Shown: positions 13,584 through 23,750, counted from the first letter of the stretch. The stretch is 44,328 bases of DNA from Blastococcus atacamensis (GCF_002938425.1 NZ_POQU01000021.1:1-44328); one strand, 5' to 3'. The notes: generated by a model from the letters alone, not told the origin. Made by a program: numbers and translations.

Positions 13584-16500
13584 ATGGCCAGTGACACCGG
13601 TGTGTTTCCGGCGACCCCGGAGCGCGACCGGCACGGCGGATCCGCGGGCAGCTCCCTGACCGAGCTGGCCGCCCTGGAGGCCGCCCGCGACGAGAAGCGG
13701 CGACTGCTCGACCGGGCGGCGGAGGTCGCCGCCGCCGGACTGGACCCGGCGGGGGCGCTGCCGGCCGGGTGCCGAACCGAGGACCTGCCCGCCTTCCTGC
13801 GGCGCTACTACTGGAGCGAGCCGGCCCAGGAGGTCGTGAGGCACCCGCCCGAACACCTGGCCGCCCTGGCGCTCGGCCACCTCGCCCTGGCCGAGGTCCG
13901 GCCCCCCGGTGCCGCGACCGTCGACGTGCACCACGCCGGGGAGCGCGCCCGCGCCGTGGTCCGGCTGGTCACCGACGACATGCCGCATCTGGTCGACTCG
14001 GTCACCGCGGAGGTGGTCCGCCAGGGCTTCGCGCTGGAGCACATCGTGCACCCGGTGCTCGTGCTCCGGCGCGACCTGCGCGGCCGGATCACCGCTTTCT
14101 GCGACAGCGCCGATGCCTCGGCCTGCGGTGTCGACGCGGTCGCCGAGTCGTGGATGGCCGTCGTCCTGGACGGGCCGCTGGACGACGAGGCGGCCGAGGA
14201 CCTCGTGGCCGGGCTGCGCACCGTGCTCGACGACGTCCGGGCCGTCTGCGAGGACACCGTCCGGCTGCGCGAGCGGGTGCGTGAACTCGCTGCCCGGCTC
14301 GACCAGATGTCGCCCGCGCCGTCCGGGGCCACCGACCCCTCCGACGACCCGGCGGAGGCCGCGGCGCTGCTGCGCTGGCTGGCCGACGGGAACTTCCTGC
14401 TGCTCGGCGCCCGGGAGGTGGAGCTGTCCGGGGACCCGAAGGCCGGGGTCCGCGCGGTTCCCGGCACGGGCCTGGGCGTGCTGCGCAGCGACACCGACAT
14501 GACCGGCGGGGGCGCCACCCCGGAGGCCGTCCAGGCCCCCTCGGGCCACCTGGTCAGCGTCACCAAGGCCGACAGCCGCGCCTCCGTGCACCGGCGGGCC
14601 TGGCTGGACCTGGTCGCCGTCACCGCTCCGGCCGACCCCTCGGGCATCCGGCGGCAGTACCGCTTCGTCGGGCTGTTCCCGTCGGTCGCCTACTCCAGCA
14701 GCGTGCTGGACGTGCCGCTCGTGCGGCGCCGCGTCGCCGAGGTGATCGCCCGCTCCGGCGTGCCGGCCGACAGCCACACCGGCAAGGAGTTGCTCGACGT
14801 CCTGGAGACCTATCCCCGCGACGAGCTGATGCAGGTCGGCGCGGACGAGCTCCTGCCGGTGGCGATGGGCGTCCTGCACCTGCAGGAGCGCCGCCAGACC
14901 CGGCTGTTCCTGCGCCAGGACCCGACCGGCCGGTTCTGGTCGGCGCTGGTCTACCTCCCGCGCGACCGGTACACCACCGAGGTCCGCCTGACGATGCAGC
15001 AGCTGCTGCTCGAGCGCCTCGGCGGCAACAGCATCGAGTTCACCGCTCGCTCGACCGAGTCGGTGCTCGCCCGCCTGCACTTCGTCATCCGCTTGCCGGT
15101 CGGCCGTCGGGGCGCACCCCGCCGGGTCGCCGTCGACGTCGACGCGCTGCAGGGGGAGCTCGCCGCGGCGGCCCGTAGCTGGGGCGACGAGCTCTCCGAG
15201 GCGCTGGCCGCGCGCTACGGCGCGGACGCGGAGACGGTGTTCGCGCGGGTCGCCGACGCGTTCCCCGCCGCCTACCAGGAGGACTTCCCCGCCGAACGGG
15301 CCGTCGAGGACCTCGCACGCCTCGAGGGGCTGGAACCGGGTGGCCTGGCGCTACGGCTCTGGACCCCGGCCGGTGCCGCGCCGGGGGAGCGCCGGCTGTC
15401 GGTGTACCGGGTCGGTGAGCGGCTGCTGCTGTCGCGCATCCTGCCGATGCTGCAGAACATGGGCGTCGACGTCGTCGACGAACGGCCCTACGAGCTGGAC
15501 CGGATCGGCGCTCCGCCCACCTGGATCTACGACTTCGGCGTCGCGGTCCCGCAGCTGGAGCTGCCGCTGCTGCGATCGTTGCCCGAGCGGTTCACCGAGG
15601 CCGTCGGGGCGGTCTGGCGCGGGGAGGCCGAGGACGACGGTCTCGGCGCGCTGGTCATGCTGGCCGGGCTCAACTGGCGGCAGGTCGCCGTGGTGCGGGC
15701 CTACGTGCAGTGGCTGCGCCAGGCGGGCCTGCCGTTCGGCCAGGCCTACGTCGAGCAGACCCTGGCCGCCCACCCCGGCGTCGTCGCCCGGCTGGTCGCG
15801 CTCTTCGAGACCCGGTTCTCCCCGGGACGGGTCAACGGCCGGGAGGGCCGGCAGGCCGACCTGGTGGAGGCGCTGCGCCGCTCCATCGGCGAGGTGGCCT
15901 CGCTCGACGCCGACCGGGTGCTGAGCTCGCTGCTCGCGGCGGTGACCGCCACGCAGCGGACCACGTACTACGCCATGTCCACCCCGGCCCGGCCCGCGCT
16001 GGCGCTCAAGCTGGACCCGGCCGAGGTGCCCGACCTGCCCGACCCGCGCCCGAAGCACGAGGTGTGGGTGAGCTCGCCGCGCGTCATGGGCGTGCACCTC
16101 CGGTTCGGCAAGGTCGCCCGCGGTGGGCTGCGCTGGTCCGACCGCCGCGAGGACCTGCGGACCGAGATCCTGGGCCTGGTCAAGGCGCAGATGGTGAAGA
16201 ACACCGTGATCGTGCCGACCGGGGCCAAGGGCGGTTTCGTCGTCAAGCGCCCACCGGGCGAGGGCGCCTCGCGCGACGAGGTGCTCGCCGAGGCCCAGGC
16301 CTGCTACAAGCTCTTCATCGGCTCGCTGCTGGCGCTCACCGACAACCTGGGAAACGGCGAGGTGGTGCCCCCGGCCAAGGTCGTCCGGCACGACGGCGAC
16401 GACTCCTACCTGGTGGTCGCCGCCGACAAGGGGACGGCGACCTTCTCCGACCTGGCCAACTCCGTGGCGCTGGAGCGCGGCTTCTGGCTCGGCGACGCCT

Positions 16501-18578
16501 TCGCCTCCGGCGGCTCGGTGGGCTACGACCACAAGGCCATGGGCATCACCGCCCGCGGCGCCTGGGAGTCGGTGACCCGCCACTTCCGCGAACTCGACCT
16601 GGACGTGCAGCGCCAGGACTTCACCGTCGTCGGCGTGGGCGACATGTCCGGCGACGTGTTCGGCAACGGGATGCTGCTGTCCGAGCACATCCGGCTGGTC
16701 GCCGCCTTCGACCACCGGCACGTCTTCGTCGACCCGTCGCCGGACGCGGCCGCCTCGTTCCGCGAACGGCAGCGCCTGTTCGCCCTGCCGCGGTCGAGCT
16801 GGGAGGACTACGACCCGCGGCTCATCAGCGCCGGCGGCGGGGTGTGGCCGCGCACGGCCAAGGCCATCCCCGTCTCCGAGCAGATGCGCTCGGCCCTGGG
16901 CATCGACCGCGGCGGCACGTCGATGAGCCCGATCGAGCTCATGCGGGCGATCCTCCTGGCGCCGGTGGACCTGCTGTTCAACGGCGGCATCGGCACCTAC
17001 GTCAAGGCCGCCTCGGAGAGCCATCTCGAGGTCGGCGACAAGGCCAACGACGCGCTGCGCGTCGATGGCGGGCAGCTGCGCGTCCGGGTCGTCGGCGAGG
17101 GCGGCAACCTGGGGCTCACCCAGCGCGGCCGCATCGATTACGCGCTGGCCGGCGGCAAGGTCAACACCGACGCCATCGACAACTCCGCCGGTGTGGACAC
17201 CTCCGACCACGAGGTGAACATCAAGATCGCGCTGAACCGGCCGGTCGCCGACGGCGCCATCGACGCCGAGGGGCGTGCGGCGCTGCTGGGCGAGATGACC
17301 GACGACGTCGCCGTCGCCGTCCTGACCGACAACCACGCGCAGAACGCGACCCTGGCCGTGGAGACCGTGTCGGCGCGCAGCCTGCTCGACTCCCACGAGC
17401 GCTTCATCCGCTCCCTGGAGCGCTCCGGCCGGCTGAACCGCGCGGTGGAGTTCCTGCCCGACGACCGCCGCCTGGCCGAGCGGCGTCGCGACGGGCAGGC
17501 GCTCACCAGCCCCGAGCTGTCGGTGCTGCTGGCCTACGCGAAGCTCCAGGCGGGTGATGCGGTGCTGCAGTCGACGCTGCCCGACGACCCGGCGCTGGAG
17601 GCGCTGCTGGTCGACTACTTCCCGGCCCCGCTGCGCGAGCGCTTCCCCGACGCGGTCACCGGTCACCCTCTGCGGCGGGAGATCATCGGGACCGTCCTGA
17701 CCAACCGGGCGGTCAACATCGCCGGTGTCACCGGGCTGTTCCGGCTGGTCGAGGAGACCGGTGTGCCCCTGCCGACCGTGGTCCGGGCGCACGCCGTCGC
17801 CCGGGAGGTGTTCGGCATCGACCGGATCTGGGACGCCGTGCGTCCGCTGGACAACCGGGTCCCGGCCGCCGTGCAGGTCGAGGCCCGCACCGAGGCCACG
17901 CGGCTGGCCGAGCGGGCCACCCGCTGGTTGCTGCGCCAGCCCGACCTCACCTCCGAGGAACCGCCGCCGCTGGCCGAGGTGACCGGGCGCTTCGCCGACT
18001 CCGTCGCCGAGGTGCAGGCGGGGCTGCCCGGCTGGCTGATGGGTCGGGAGGCCGAGGCGTACGCCGCCCGCGCCGCCCGGCTCCGCGAGGCCGGTCTGCC
18101 CGATGAGCTCGCCGCCCGGGTGTCGGTGGCCCCGCTGCTGCCGGCGGCGCTCGACCTCGCCGTCGTCGCCGAGCGCACGGGTGCTCCGGTGGCGCTGGCC
18201 GGCCAGGTGATGCAGCGGCTGTCCGAACGGCTGGGGCTGGCACCGCTGCGCGACCAGGTGACCGCGCTGCCCCGGGACCGGCGCTGGCCCTCCATGGCGC
18301 GGGCCTCGCTGCGCGACGACCTGGCGATGGAGCAGTCGTCGCTGACCGAGGACGTGCTGGGCCTGCGCACGTCGGACGTCGAGTCCCCGGCGGAGCTGGT
18401 GACGCGCTGGGAGGAGGGCTGGGACACCGCCCAGCGCCGTGCCGCCGGGCAGCTCGCCGACATCACGTCCGGGGAGCGGCAGGAGCTGGCGGAGCTGCTG
18501 GTCGCCGTGCGCACGCTGCGCGGGCTGCGCAAGCGCCGCCAAGCACGCCGCATCGCCCGCCCCACCGAGGAGAAGTAG
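13584..18578 (+). CDS. NAD-specific glutamate dehydrogenase, large (about 180 kDa) type
   Basis: 1664 residues, the usual size of the L_180 GDH class, which converts glutamate to 2-oxoglutarate and ammonia with NAD+, mostly in catabolism. The long N-terminal half (about 1-750) contains ACT-like regulatory segments, as in VRLVTDDMPHLVDSVTAEVVRQG (about 130-152). The catalytic core lies near residues 845-1250: KVARGGLRWSDRREDLRTEI, then QMVKNTVIVPTGAKGGFVVKR with the active lysines, then GGVWPRTAKAIP, GGIGTYVK and the nucleotide-binding VVGEGGNLGLTQRGRI. The C-terminal 400 residues are helical. It is intact, with no frameshift. The leaderless-type promoter fits the absence of a ribosome site. 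Single-gene transcript likely. Confidence 0.96.
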   Translation: MASDTGVFPATPERDRHGGSAGSSLTELAALEAARDEKRRLLDRAAEVAAAGLDPAGALPAGCRTEDLPAFLRRYYWSEPAQEVVRHPPEHLAALALGHLALAEVRPPGAATVDVHHAGERARAVVRLVTDDMPHLVDSVTAEVVRQGFALEHIVHPVLVLRRDLRGRITAFCDSADASACGVDAVAESWMAVVLDGPLDDEAAEDLVAGLRTVLDDVRAVCEDTVRLRERVRELAARLDQMSPAPSGATDPSDDPAEAAALLRWLADGNFLLLGAREVELSGDPKAGVRAVPGTGLGVLRSDTDMTGGGATPEAVQAPSGHLVSVTKADSRASVHRRAWLDLVAVTAPADPSGIRRQYRFVGLFPSVAYSSSVLDVPLVRRRVAEVIARSGVPADSHTGKELLDVLETYPRDELMQVGADELLPVAMGVLHLQERRQTRLFLRQDPTGRFWSALVYLPRDRYTTEVRLTMQQLLLERLGGNSIEFTARSTESVLARLHFVIRLPVGRRGAPRRVAVDVDALQGELAAAARSWGDELSEALAARYGADAETVFARVADAFPAAYQEDFPAERAVEDLARLEGLEPGGLALRLWTPAGAAPGERRLSVYRVGERLLLSRILPMLQNMGVDVVDERPYELDRIGAPPTWIYDFGVAVPQLELPLLRSLPERFTEAVGAVWRGEAEDDGLGALVMLAGLNWRQVAVVRAYVQWLRQAGLPFGQAYVEQTLAAHPGVVARLVALFETRFSPGRVNGREGRQADLVEALRRSIGEVASLDADRVLSSLLAAVTATQRTTYYAMSTPARPALALKLDPAEVPDLPDPRPKHEVWVSSPRVMGVHLRFGKVARGGLRWSDRREDLRTEILGLVKAQMVKNTVIVPTGAKGGFVVKRPPGEGASRDEVLAEAQACYKLFIGSLLALTDNLGNGEVVPPAKVVRHDGDDSYLVVAADKGTATFSDLANSVALERGFWLGDAFASGGSVGYDHKAMGITARGAWESVTRHFRELDLDVQRQDFTVVGVGDMSGDVFGNGMLLSEHIRLVAAFDHRHVFVDPSPDAAASFRERQRLFALPRSSWEDYDPRLISAGGGVWPRTAKAIPVSEQMRSALGIDRGGTSMSPIELMRAILLAPVDLLFNGGIGTYVKAASESHLEVGDKANDALRVDGGQLRVRVVGEGGNLGLTQRGRIDYALAGGKVNTDAIDNSAGVDTSDHEVNIKIALNRPVADGAIDAEGRAALLGEMTDDVAVAVLTDNHAQNATLAVETVSARSLLDSHERFIRSLERSGRLNRAVEFLPDDRRLAERRRDGQALTSPELSVLLAYAKLQAGDAVLQSTLPDDPALEALLVDYFPAPLRERFPDAVTGHPLRREIIGTVLTNRAVNIAGVTGLFRLVEETGVPLPTVVRAHAVAREVFGIDRIWDAVRPLDNRVPAAVQVEARTEATRLAERATRWLLRQPDLTSEEPPPLAEVTGRFADSVAEVQAGLPGWLMGREAEAYAARAARLREAGLPDELAARVSVAPLLPAALDLAVVAERTGAPVALAGQVMQRLSERLGLAPLRDQVTALPRDRRWPSMARASLRDDLAMEQSSLTEDVLGLRTSDVESPAELVTRWEEGWDTAQRRAAGQLADITSGERQELAELLVAVRTLRGLRKRRQARRIARPTEEK

Positions 18579-18754
18579 CGCGCCGGCCGGGGCGCGGTCC
18601 CGGCGCCATCGGGTTCCCGCCACCAGGGTCGGCCCACCGTCACGGCCGGCGGTCGGTGCCCGTGAGAGTCATCGAACCGTCATGTCGAGCGGGGTTGGCA
18701 GATCCCTCCGTGGGCACGGTCCGGGCGACAGTGACCGCCGACCGAGGGGATGTC
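18579..18754 (+). other. Intergenic between GDH and GH15 genes
   Basis: A 6-bp stem CGCGCC / GGCGCG (18579-18596) directly follows the GDH stop and is a weak terminator candidate. The rest holds the GH15 promoter, not recognised, and a GAGGGG ribosome site just before the GTG at 18755. Confidence 0.35.
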
Positions 18755-20614
18755 GTGCCGCTGCGCCCCCTGACCCGCACCGACGGCTACCTGCCCATCG
18801 AGGACCACGGCCTGATCGGTGACGGCGTCACCTGCGCGCTCGTGGCGCGGGACGGCGCCATCCCGTGGCTGTGCCTGCCCACCTTCGACGGCGAGCCCTT
18901 CGTCGCCGGGCTGCTGGACGCGGAGCGGGGCGGCACCTTCGCGGTCACCCCGGTCGGGCTGCGGGAGGCGGCCCAGCGGTACCTGCCCGACACCGGGGTC
19001 CTGGTCACCGAGCTCCACGCGGCCGACGGCGTCCTGGAGCTGACCGACTGCCTGCCGCTCCGTGCGGGTGCTGACCTGGCCGAGCCGGTGCCGGCCGGGC
19101 GCGGCGAGCTCCTGCGCACGGCCCGCGTGCTCTCGGGCACGGTGGAGGTGGACATCCGGCTCGCGCCCAGGGACGGTGTGCAGGTGCGCTCGGAGTTGGG
19201 CGCCTGGCGGATCCGCTGGCCGGCCCGCCCCGACCTCGACCTGCTGCTGTGGTGCTCCTCGCCGCTGACGCTCACCGGCGACGGTGCGATCGCCGGGAAG
19301 GCCAGGCTGCGGGAGGGGGAGCGGCTCACCGTCACGCTGCAGTGGTCGGGGCAGACGCACACGCGGGCCCGCAGCGAGCCGGAGGCGCTGGTCGACCAGA
19401 CCGCCGCGTCCTGGCGGGCGTGGGCGGACCGCCTGACCTACTCCGGGCCGCAGGCCGACCTGGTGCGTCGCTCGGCGCTCACCCTCAAGTTGCTCGACCA
19501 CGTGCCGACCGGCGCGGTGATGGCGGCCGCGACGTCTTCCCTGCCGGAGGGCATCGGCGGGGAGCGGAACTGGGACTACCGGTACACCTGGGTGCGCGAT
19601 GCCGCGTTCACCGGCTACGCGCTGCGCCGGATCGGCATGGAGGAGGAGTCGCACGCCTTCCTGACCTGGACCCTGCGCAACGTGGAGCGCAGGGGCGGGG
19701 TGGACATCATGTACGCCCTGGACGGCGAGCCGCCGGCGACCGAGTGGCTGGACGCCACGCTGTCGGGGTACCGCGGCTCCGGCCCGGTCCGGTGGGGGAA
19801 CGGGGCGGCGCGGCAGGTGCAGAACGACGTCTACGGCGAACTCCTCGACGTGGCCTACCAGTGGATGCGTGCCGGAGGTGAGGTCAGCGAGCCGTTGTGG
19901 CTGGCCCTGCGGACGCTCGCGGAGCAGGCGATCGCGCACTGGCAGACGCCGGACAACGGGATCTGGGAGGTCCGCAGTGCCGGGCGGCCCTTCACCTACT
20001 CGGTGGCGATGTGCCACGTCGCCGTCGACCGGGCGCTGCGGATGGCGAACCTGCTGGGCCTGCCGCACCCCCGGGAACGCTGGCAGGCGGAGGCCGACCG
20101 CATCCACCGCACGCTGCTCGAGGAGGCGTGGGACCCCGACCGGGGCACGTTCACCGAGCACCTGACCCCGCCCGGCACCGGTGACCGGGGCGGCCTGGAC
20201 GGCTCGCTGCTGAGTCTGCCGATGCGGCGGATCATCCCGGCCGACGACCCGCGCATGGTCGCCACGACGGAGGCCGTCCGGCGGTACCTCGACGCCGGGG
20301 ACGGCCTGCTCTACCGCTACCTGCACACCGAGTCGCCGGACGGCCTGGAGGGGACCGAGGGTGCCTTCCTGCTCTGCAGCTTCTGGCTGGTGGACAACTT
20401 CGCGGGGCAGGGCAGGCTCGACGAGGCGCAGGCGCTGTACGACTCGCTGTGCGGCCGGGCCACCGAGCTCGGCCTGCTCGCGGAGGAGATCGACCCGGCG
20501 ACCGGGTCGTTCCTCGGCAACTTCCCACAGGCGTTCAGCCACGTGGGCGTCATCAGCAGCGGCTGGAACCTCGGTCGGGCGCTGGCCGCCCGGGATGGAG
20601 CCCGCACCCGATGA
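18755..20614 (+). CDS. Glycoside hydrolase family 15 (glucoamylase/trehalase-like)
   Basis: 619 residues from a GTG at 18755, chosen for the GAGGGG site 7-8 nt upstream and because homologues begin with the YLPIEDHGLIGDG motif seen here. Residues 1-230 form the N-terminal beta-sandwich, and 250-610 form the (alpha/alpha)6 catalytic barrel. Signatures: WDYRYTWVRDAAFTGYAL, VQNDVYGELLDVAYQW, EGTEGAFLLCSFWLVDNFA, and the second catalytic Glu region LLAEEIDPATGSFLGNFPQAFSHVG. There is no signal peptide, so it acts in the cytoplasm on trehalose or short maltodextrins, releasing glucose. The stop overlaps the zwf-like ATG (ATGA), linking glucose release to the pentose phosphate entry step. Confidence 0.92.
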   Translation: MPLRPLTRTDGYLPIEDHGLIGDGVTCALVARDGAIPWLCLPTFDGEPFVAGLLDAERGGTFAVTPVGLREAAQRYLPDTGVLVTELHAADGVLELTDCLPLRAGADLAEPVPAGRGELLRTARVLSGTVEVDIRLAPRDGVQVRSELGAWRIRWPARPDLDLLLWCSSPLTLTGDGAIAGKARLREGERLTVTLQWSGQTHTRARSEPEALVDQTAASWRAWADRLTYSGPQADLVRRSALTLKLLDHVPTGAVMAAATSSLPEGIGGERNWDYRYTWVRDAAFTGYALRRIGMEEESHAFLTWTLRNVERRGGVDIMYALDGEPPATEWLDATLSGYRGSGPVRWGNGAARQVQNDVYGELLDVAYQWMRAGGEVSEPLWLALRTLAEQAIAHWQTPDNGIWEVRSAGRPFTYSVAMCHVAVDRALRMANLLGLPHPRERWQAEADRIHRTLLEEAWDPDRGTFTEHLTPPGTGDRGGLDGSLLSLPMRRIIPADDPRMVATTEAVRRYLDAGDGLLYRYLHTESPDGLEGTEGAFLLCSFWLVDNFAGQGRLDEAQALYDSLCGRATELGLLAEEIDPATGSFLGNFPQAFSHVGVISSGWNLGRALAARDGARTR

Positions 20615-21981
20615 ACCGATCGTTCGTCGTCCTCGGCGGCACCGGCGACCTCACCGGCCGGCTGCTGCTGCCCGGGCTGGCCGAGCTCGTGGCCGCCGGC
20701 GTGCTCGCCGAGCCGGTGACCGTGCTGGCCGTGAGCCAGGAGGACTGGTCCGACGAGGAGTACCGCGACTGGGCCCGCGCACGGCTCTCCGAGCACGCAG
20801 GCCACGTGCCCGAGGCGGCCCGCGAGCGGCTGGCCGGGTGGCTGGGCTACCGGCACGGCGACGTCACGGTTCCCGCGGACCTGCGCGCCGCGCTCGAGCG
20901 GGCCGGCGGGGTGCCGGTGGTCTACCTGGCGCTGCCGAACACCGTCTTCCTGCCCACGCTCGAGGCTCTGGCGGAGGCCGGGGTGCCCGACGGCGCCGTG
21001 ATCGCCGTCGAGAAGCCGTTCGGCCGGAACCTGGCCGACGCCCGGCAGCTGAACGAGGTCCTGCACCGGCTGGTACCCGAGGACCGGGTCTTCCGCACCG
21101 ACCACTTCCTCGCCATGCAGACGGTCCTCAACATCCTCGGGCTGAGGTTCGCCAACCGGGTGTTCGAACCCGTGTGGAACGCGCAGCACCTCGAGCGGGT
21201 GGACATCGTGTTCGACGAGACCTTGGGCCTCGAGGGCCGGGCCGGCTACTACGACACCGCCGGCGCGCTACGGGACATGCTGCAGAACCACCTGCTGCAG
21301 ATGCTGGCGGTGGTGGCGATGGAGCCCCCGGCCGCGCTCGACGCCCGCAGCCTGGCCGCCCGCAAGGCCGACGTGCTGCGGGCGGTCCGCCCGCCGCGGG
21401 ACATGCGGCGGGACACCGTGCGCGGCCGGTACACCGCGGGCACCGTCGGCGACCGGGAGCTGCCGGACTACACCGCCGAGCAGGGCGTGCAGGCCGACCG
21501 CGGCACCGAGACCTACGCCGAGTACACGGTCGAGGTCGACAACTGGCGCTGGGCGGGCGTTCCCTTCCGTCTCCGCTCGGGCAAGGCGCTGGGCGCCGAC
21601 CGGCACGAGATCGTGCTGCGGTTCAAGCCGGTGCCGCACCTGGCCTTCGACCCCGGGACCGACGGCGGGGGAGCGGAGTCGGACGTGCTGCGGCTGCGGC
21701 TGGACCCGGACGGGATCAGCCTGGAGCTCAACCTCAACGGGGCCGGCGATCCCTTCGGCCTGGAGCGTCGCTCGTTGGACGTCGATCTGCCGCCGGCCCG
21801 ACTGTCCGCCTACGGGTTGCTGCTGGAGGAGCTGCTGGCGGGGAGGGCGGCTCTGTCGATCAGCGACGTCGAGGCCGAGGAGTCGTGGCGGATCGTCGAG
21901 CCGATCCTCGCCGCCTGGGCGGCCGGCGAGGTGCCTCTGCTGGAGTATCCGGCCGGTTCCGACGGCCCGGCCTGCGGCTGA
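20611..21981 (+). CDS. zwf: Glucose-6-phosphate dehydrogenase-like protein, variant active site
   Basis: 456 residues from the ATG overlapping the GH15 stop. NADP-binding GGTGDLTGRLLLPGL (residues 9-23), VEKPFG (133-138), GYYDTAGALRDMLQNHLLQ with the catalytic base region, and RSGKALGADRHEI all match G6PDH. The canonical active-site peptide RIDHYLGK is here RTDHFLAM (residues 162-169), so the substrate lysine is replaced by Met169 (codon at 21115) while the histidine stays. Actinobacteria often carry a normal zwf elsewhere in a pgl-opcA-tal block; this orphan may be a divergent paralogue with another sugar-phosphate substrate or reduced activity. Family assignment is firm. The exact reaction is not. 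Confidence 0.85.
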   Translation: MNRSFVVLGGTGDLTGRLLLPGLAELVAAGVLAEPVTVLAVSQEDWSDEEYRDWARARLSEHAGHVPEAARERLAGWLGYRHGDVTVPADLRAALERAGGVPVVYLALPNTVFLPTLEALAEAGVPDGAVIAVEKPFGRNLADARQLNEVLHRLVPEDRVFRTDHFLAMQTVLNILGLRFANRVFEPVWNAQHLERVDIVFDETLGLEGRAGYYDTAGALRDMLQNHLLQMLAVVAMEPPAALDARSLAARKADVLRAVRPPRDMRRDTVRGRYTAGTVGDRELPDYTAEQGVQADRGTETYAEYTVEVDNWRWAGVPFRLRSGKALGADRHEIVLRFKPVPHLAFDPGTDGGGAESDVLRLRLDPDGISLELNLNGAGDPFGLERRSLDVDLPPARLSAYGLLLEELLAGRAALSISDVEAEESWRIVEPILAAWAAGEVPLLEYPAGSDGPACG

Positions 21982-22268
21982 TGCGCTGCATCGTCCCGTC
22001 TACCGGCGTCTCGGTGCAGCGCTAGATGGATGCAGACGGCGGGAGAGGGGGGCCGGAGGTCGTCGCCGTGCTCGGCTCGACGCCGCTGCTCGGGTGCGGA
22101 TGGGAGACGAACGGCCATCTCGCCGACGCCTTCGACCCGATGGACCTCGGCGGCGTGGAGCCGAGCCTCAGGCGCTCGCACGGGGCACGTCGGCTGCGCT
22201 GAGCCGGCCAGGCGGTATGGCGGCGTATCGCTCGGTCTAGCGTCAGGACTAGAGAGTCCCAGATGCGG
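21982..22268. other. Intergenic between convergent zwf-like and amidase genes
   Basis: About 287 bp with no credible gene. GCGCTGCA (21983-21990) can pair with TGCAGCGC (22015-22022) across a 24-nt loop shortly after the zwf-like stop, a possible terminator. The rest is less skewed than coding sequence, and short frames across it lack ribosome sites and family features. Confidence 0.4.
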
Positions 22269-23687
22269 TCAGAGGAGCGGTCGGCGCTCGCCGAAACGGG
22301 TGGCCTGCTCGAAGGCGTGCCCCACCTCGAGCACCCGTCGGTCGGCGCGCGGCGGGCCGACCACCTGCAGCCCCACCGGCAGCCCGTCCGGGGTGAACCC
22401 GCCCGGCACCGACAGGGCCGGGCAGCCGGTCGCCGAGACGATGGTGCAGGACCGCATCCACGCCAGGTAGTCCTCCTGCGGCACCCCGGCGATCTCGGTT
22501 GGGTACTCCAGCTCCACCGGGAACGGCAGGACCTGCGTCGTCGGGCAGACCAGGACGTCGTAGCGGGAGAAGAACTCGACCATCCGCTCGTAGAGCTTCG
22601 TGTGCTGCTGCTCGGCGCGGGCGAGGTCGGCGCCGGTCAACCGCGCGCCGAGCGCGGCGTTCCAGCGGATCGTCTCCTTGACCTGGTCGGGGGAGCGCCG
22701 GACCAGATCGGTGAACGCGGCGTCGAAGAGCCAGGCCCGCAGCGTGCCGAACACGTCGTCGGCGCCGTCCAGGTCCGGGCAGGCCTCCTCCACGACCGCG
22801 CCGAGGCCCTCGAACACCGGCAGGGACGCCGCCAGCACTGCGGTTATCGCCGGATCGACCGCCACCCGGCCGCCGAGGTCCGGCGCCCAGGCCACCCGCA
22901 GCCCGTCCAGCCGCTCGGGCAGCGGAGCGGCGAACCCCGACGGGTCGTCGGACAGCGACAGCGGCGCCCGGGCGTCGGGACCGGCCAGCACCGACAGCTG
23001 CAGCGCCACATCGGCGACGGTCCGCCCCAGCGGGCCCTGCACCGACAGCGTCGACCAGCCCATCGGCGTCGGCCAGGTCGGCACCCGGCCGGGGGTGGGC
23101 CGCAGCCCGACGACGTTGCAGAACGCCGCGGGATTCCGCAACGAGCCGCCCATGTCGCTGCCCTCGGCCAGCGGCACCAGCCCCGCGGCGAGGGCCGCCG
23201 TGGCGCCACCGCTGGACCCGCCCGCCGACAGGCCGTGCCGGTACGGGTTGTGGGTGGCGCCGAACAGCGGGTTCACCGTGTGCGAGCCGGCGGCGAACTC
23301 CGGCACGTTGGTCTTGCCGATCCGGATGGCGCCCGCGTCCTTCAGCCGGGCCACCACCAGCTCGTCGCGCAGCGGCACCGTGTCGCGGTGCAGCGGCGAA
23401 CCCCACGTCGTGCGCATCCCGCCGGTGACGTGGGTGTCCTTGTGCGCCACCGGCAGCCCGTGCAGTGGTCCGAGCGGCTCCCCGGCGGCCTGCGCGGCGT
23501 CGGCCGCGTCGGCGGCGGCGCGGGCGCCGTCGGCGTCCAGGGTCACGACGGCGTTCAGCGCGGGATCGAGCCGCTCGATGCGCGCCAGGTGGGCTTCCAG
23601 CAGCTCGCGCGCGGACACCTCCCGGCGGCGCACCAGGCCGGCCAGCTCGGTCGCGGGACGCGTGCACAGCTCCTCGACGTCGGTCAT
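22269..23687 (-). CDS. Amidase (amidase-signature family)
   Basis: 472 residues from the ATG at 23687. The longer reading through the neighbouring helicase gene is antisense. Ser-cisSer-Lys triad: the lysine in GLPVAHKDTH (near residue 83), the cis-serine in GSDMGGSLRNPA and the nucleophile in SAGGSSGGATAALAAG. The C-terminal part ends with CPALSVPGGFTPDGLPVGLQVVG, typical of stand-alone amidases rather than GatA, and no gatB/gatC is nearby. It hydrolyses small carboxamides to acid plus ammonia. The substrate is not predictable. Divergent from the helicase with 63 bp between starts. Complete. Confidence 0.9.
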   Translation of the reverse strand: MTDVEELCTRPATELAGLVRRREVSARELLEAHLARIERLDPALNAVVTLDADGARAAADAADAAQAAGEPLGPLHGLPVAHKDTHVTGGMRTTWGSPLHRDTVPLRDELVVARLKDAGAIRIGKTNVPEFAAGSHTVNPLFGATHNPYRHGLSAGGSSGGATAALAAGLVPLAEGSDMGGSLRNPAAFCNVVGLRPTPGRVPTWPTPMGWSTLSVQGPLGRTVADVALQLSVLAGPDARAPLSLSDDPSGFAAPLPERLDGLRVAWAPDLGGRVAVDPAITAVLAASLPVFEGLGAVVEEACPDLDGADDVFGTLRAWLFDAAFTDLVRRSPDQVKETIRWNAALGARLTGADLARAEQQHTKLYERMVEFFSRYDVLVCPTTQVLPFPVELEYPTEIAGVPQEDYLAWMRSCTIVSATGCPALSVPGGFTPDGLPVGLQVVGPPRADRRVLEVGHAFEQATRFGERRPLL

Positions 23688-23750
23688 CCCTGCAGCGTCG
23701 CAGAAGCCCGGGTGCGCGCGACCCGGGAGGCCGGTGAACGATGGAGGGCG

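Noticed and set aside
18656-18754. Longer N-terminus for the GH15 protein
   Set aside because: The extension has no ribosome site, while GTG at 18755 has GAGGGG upstream and fits the family N-terminus.
22030-22470. Plus-strand frame after the zwf-like gene
   Set aside because: It lacks a ribosome site and domain features and overlaps the antisense amidase.
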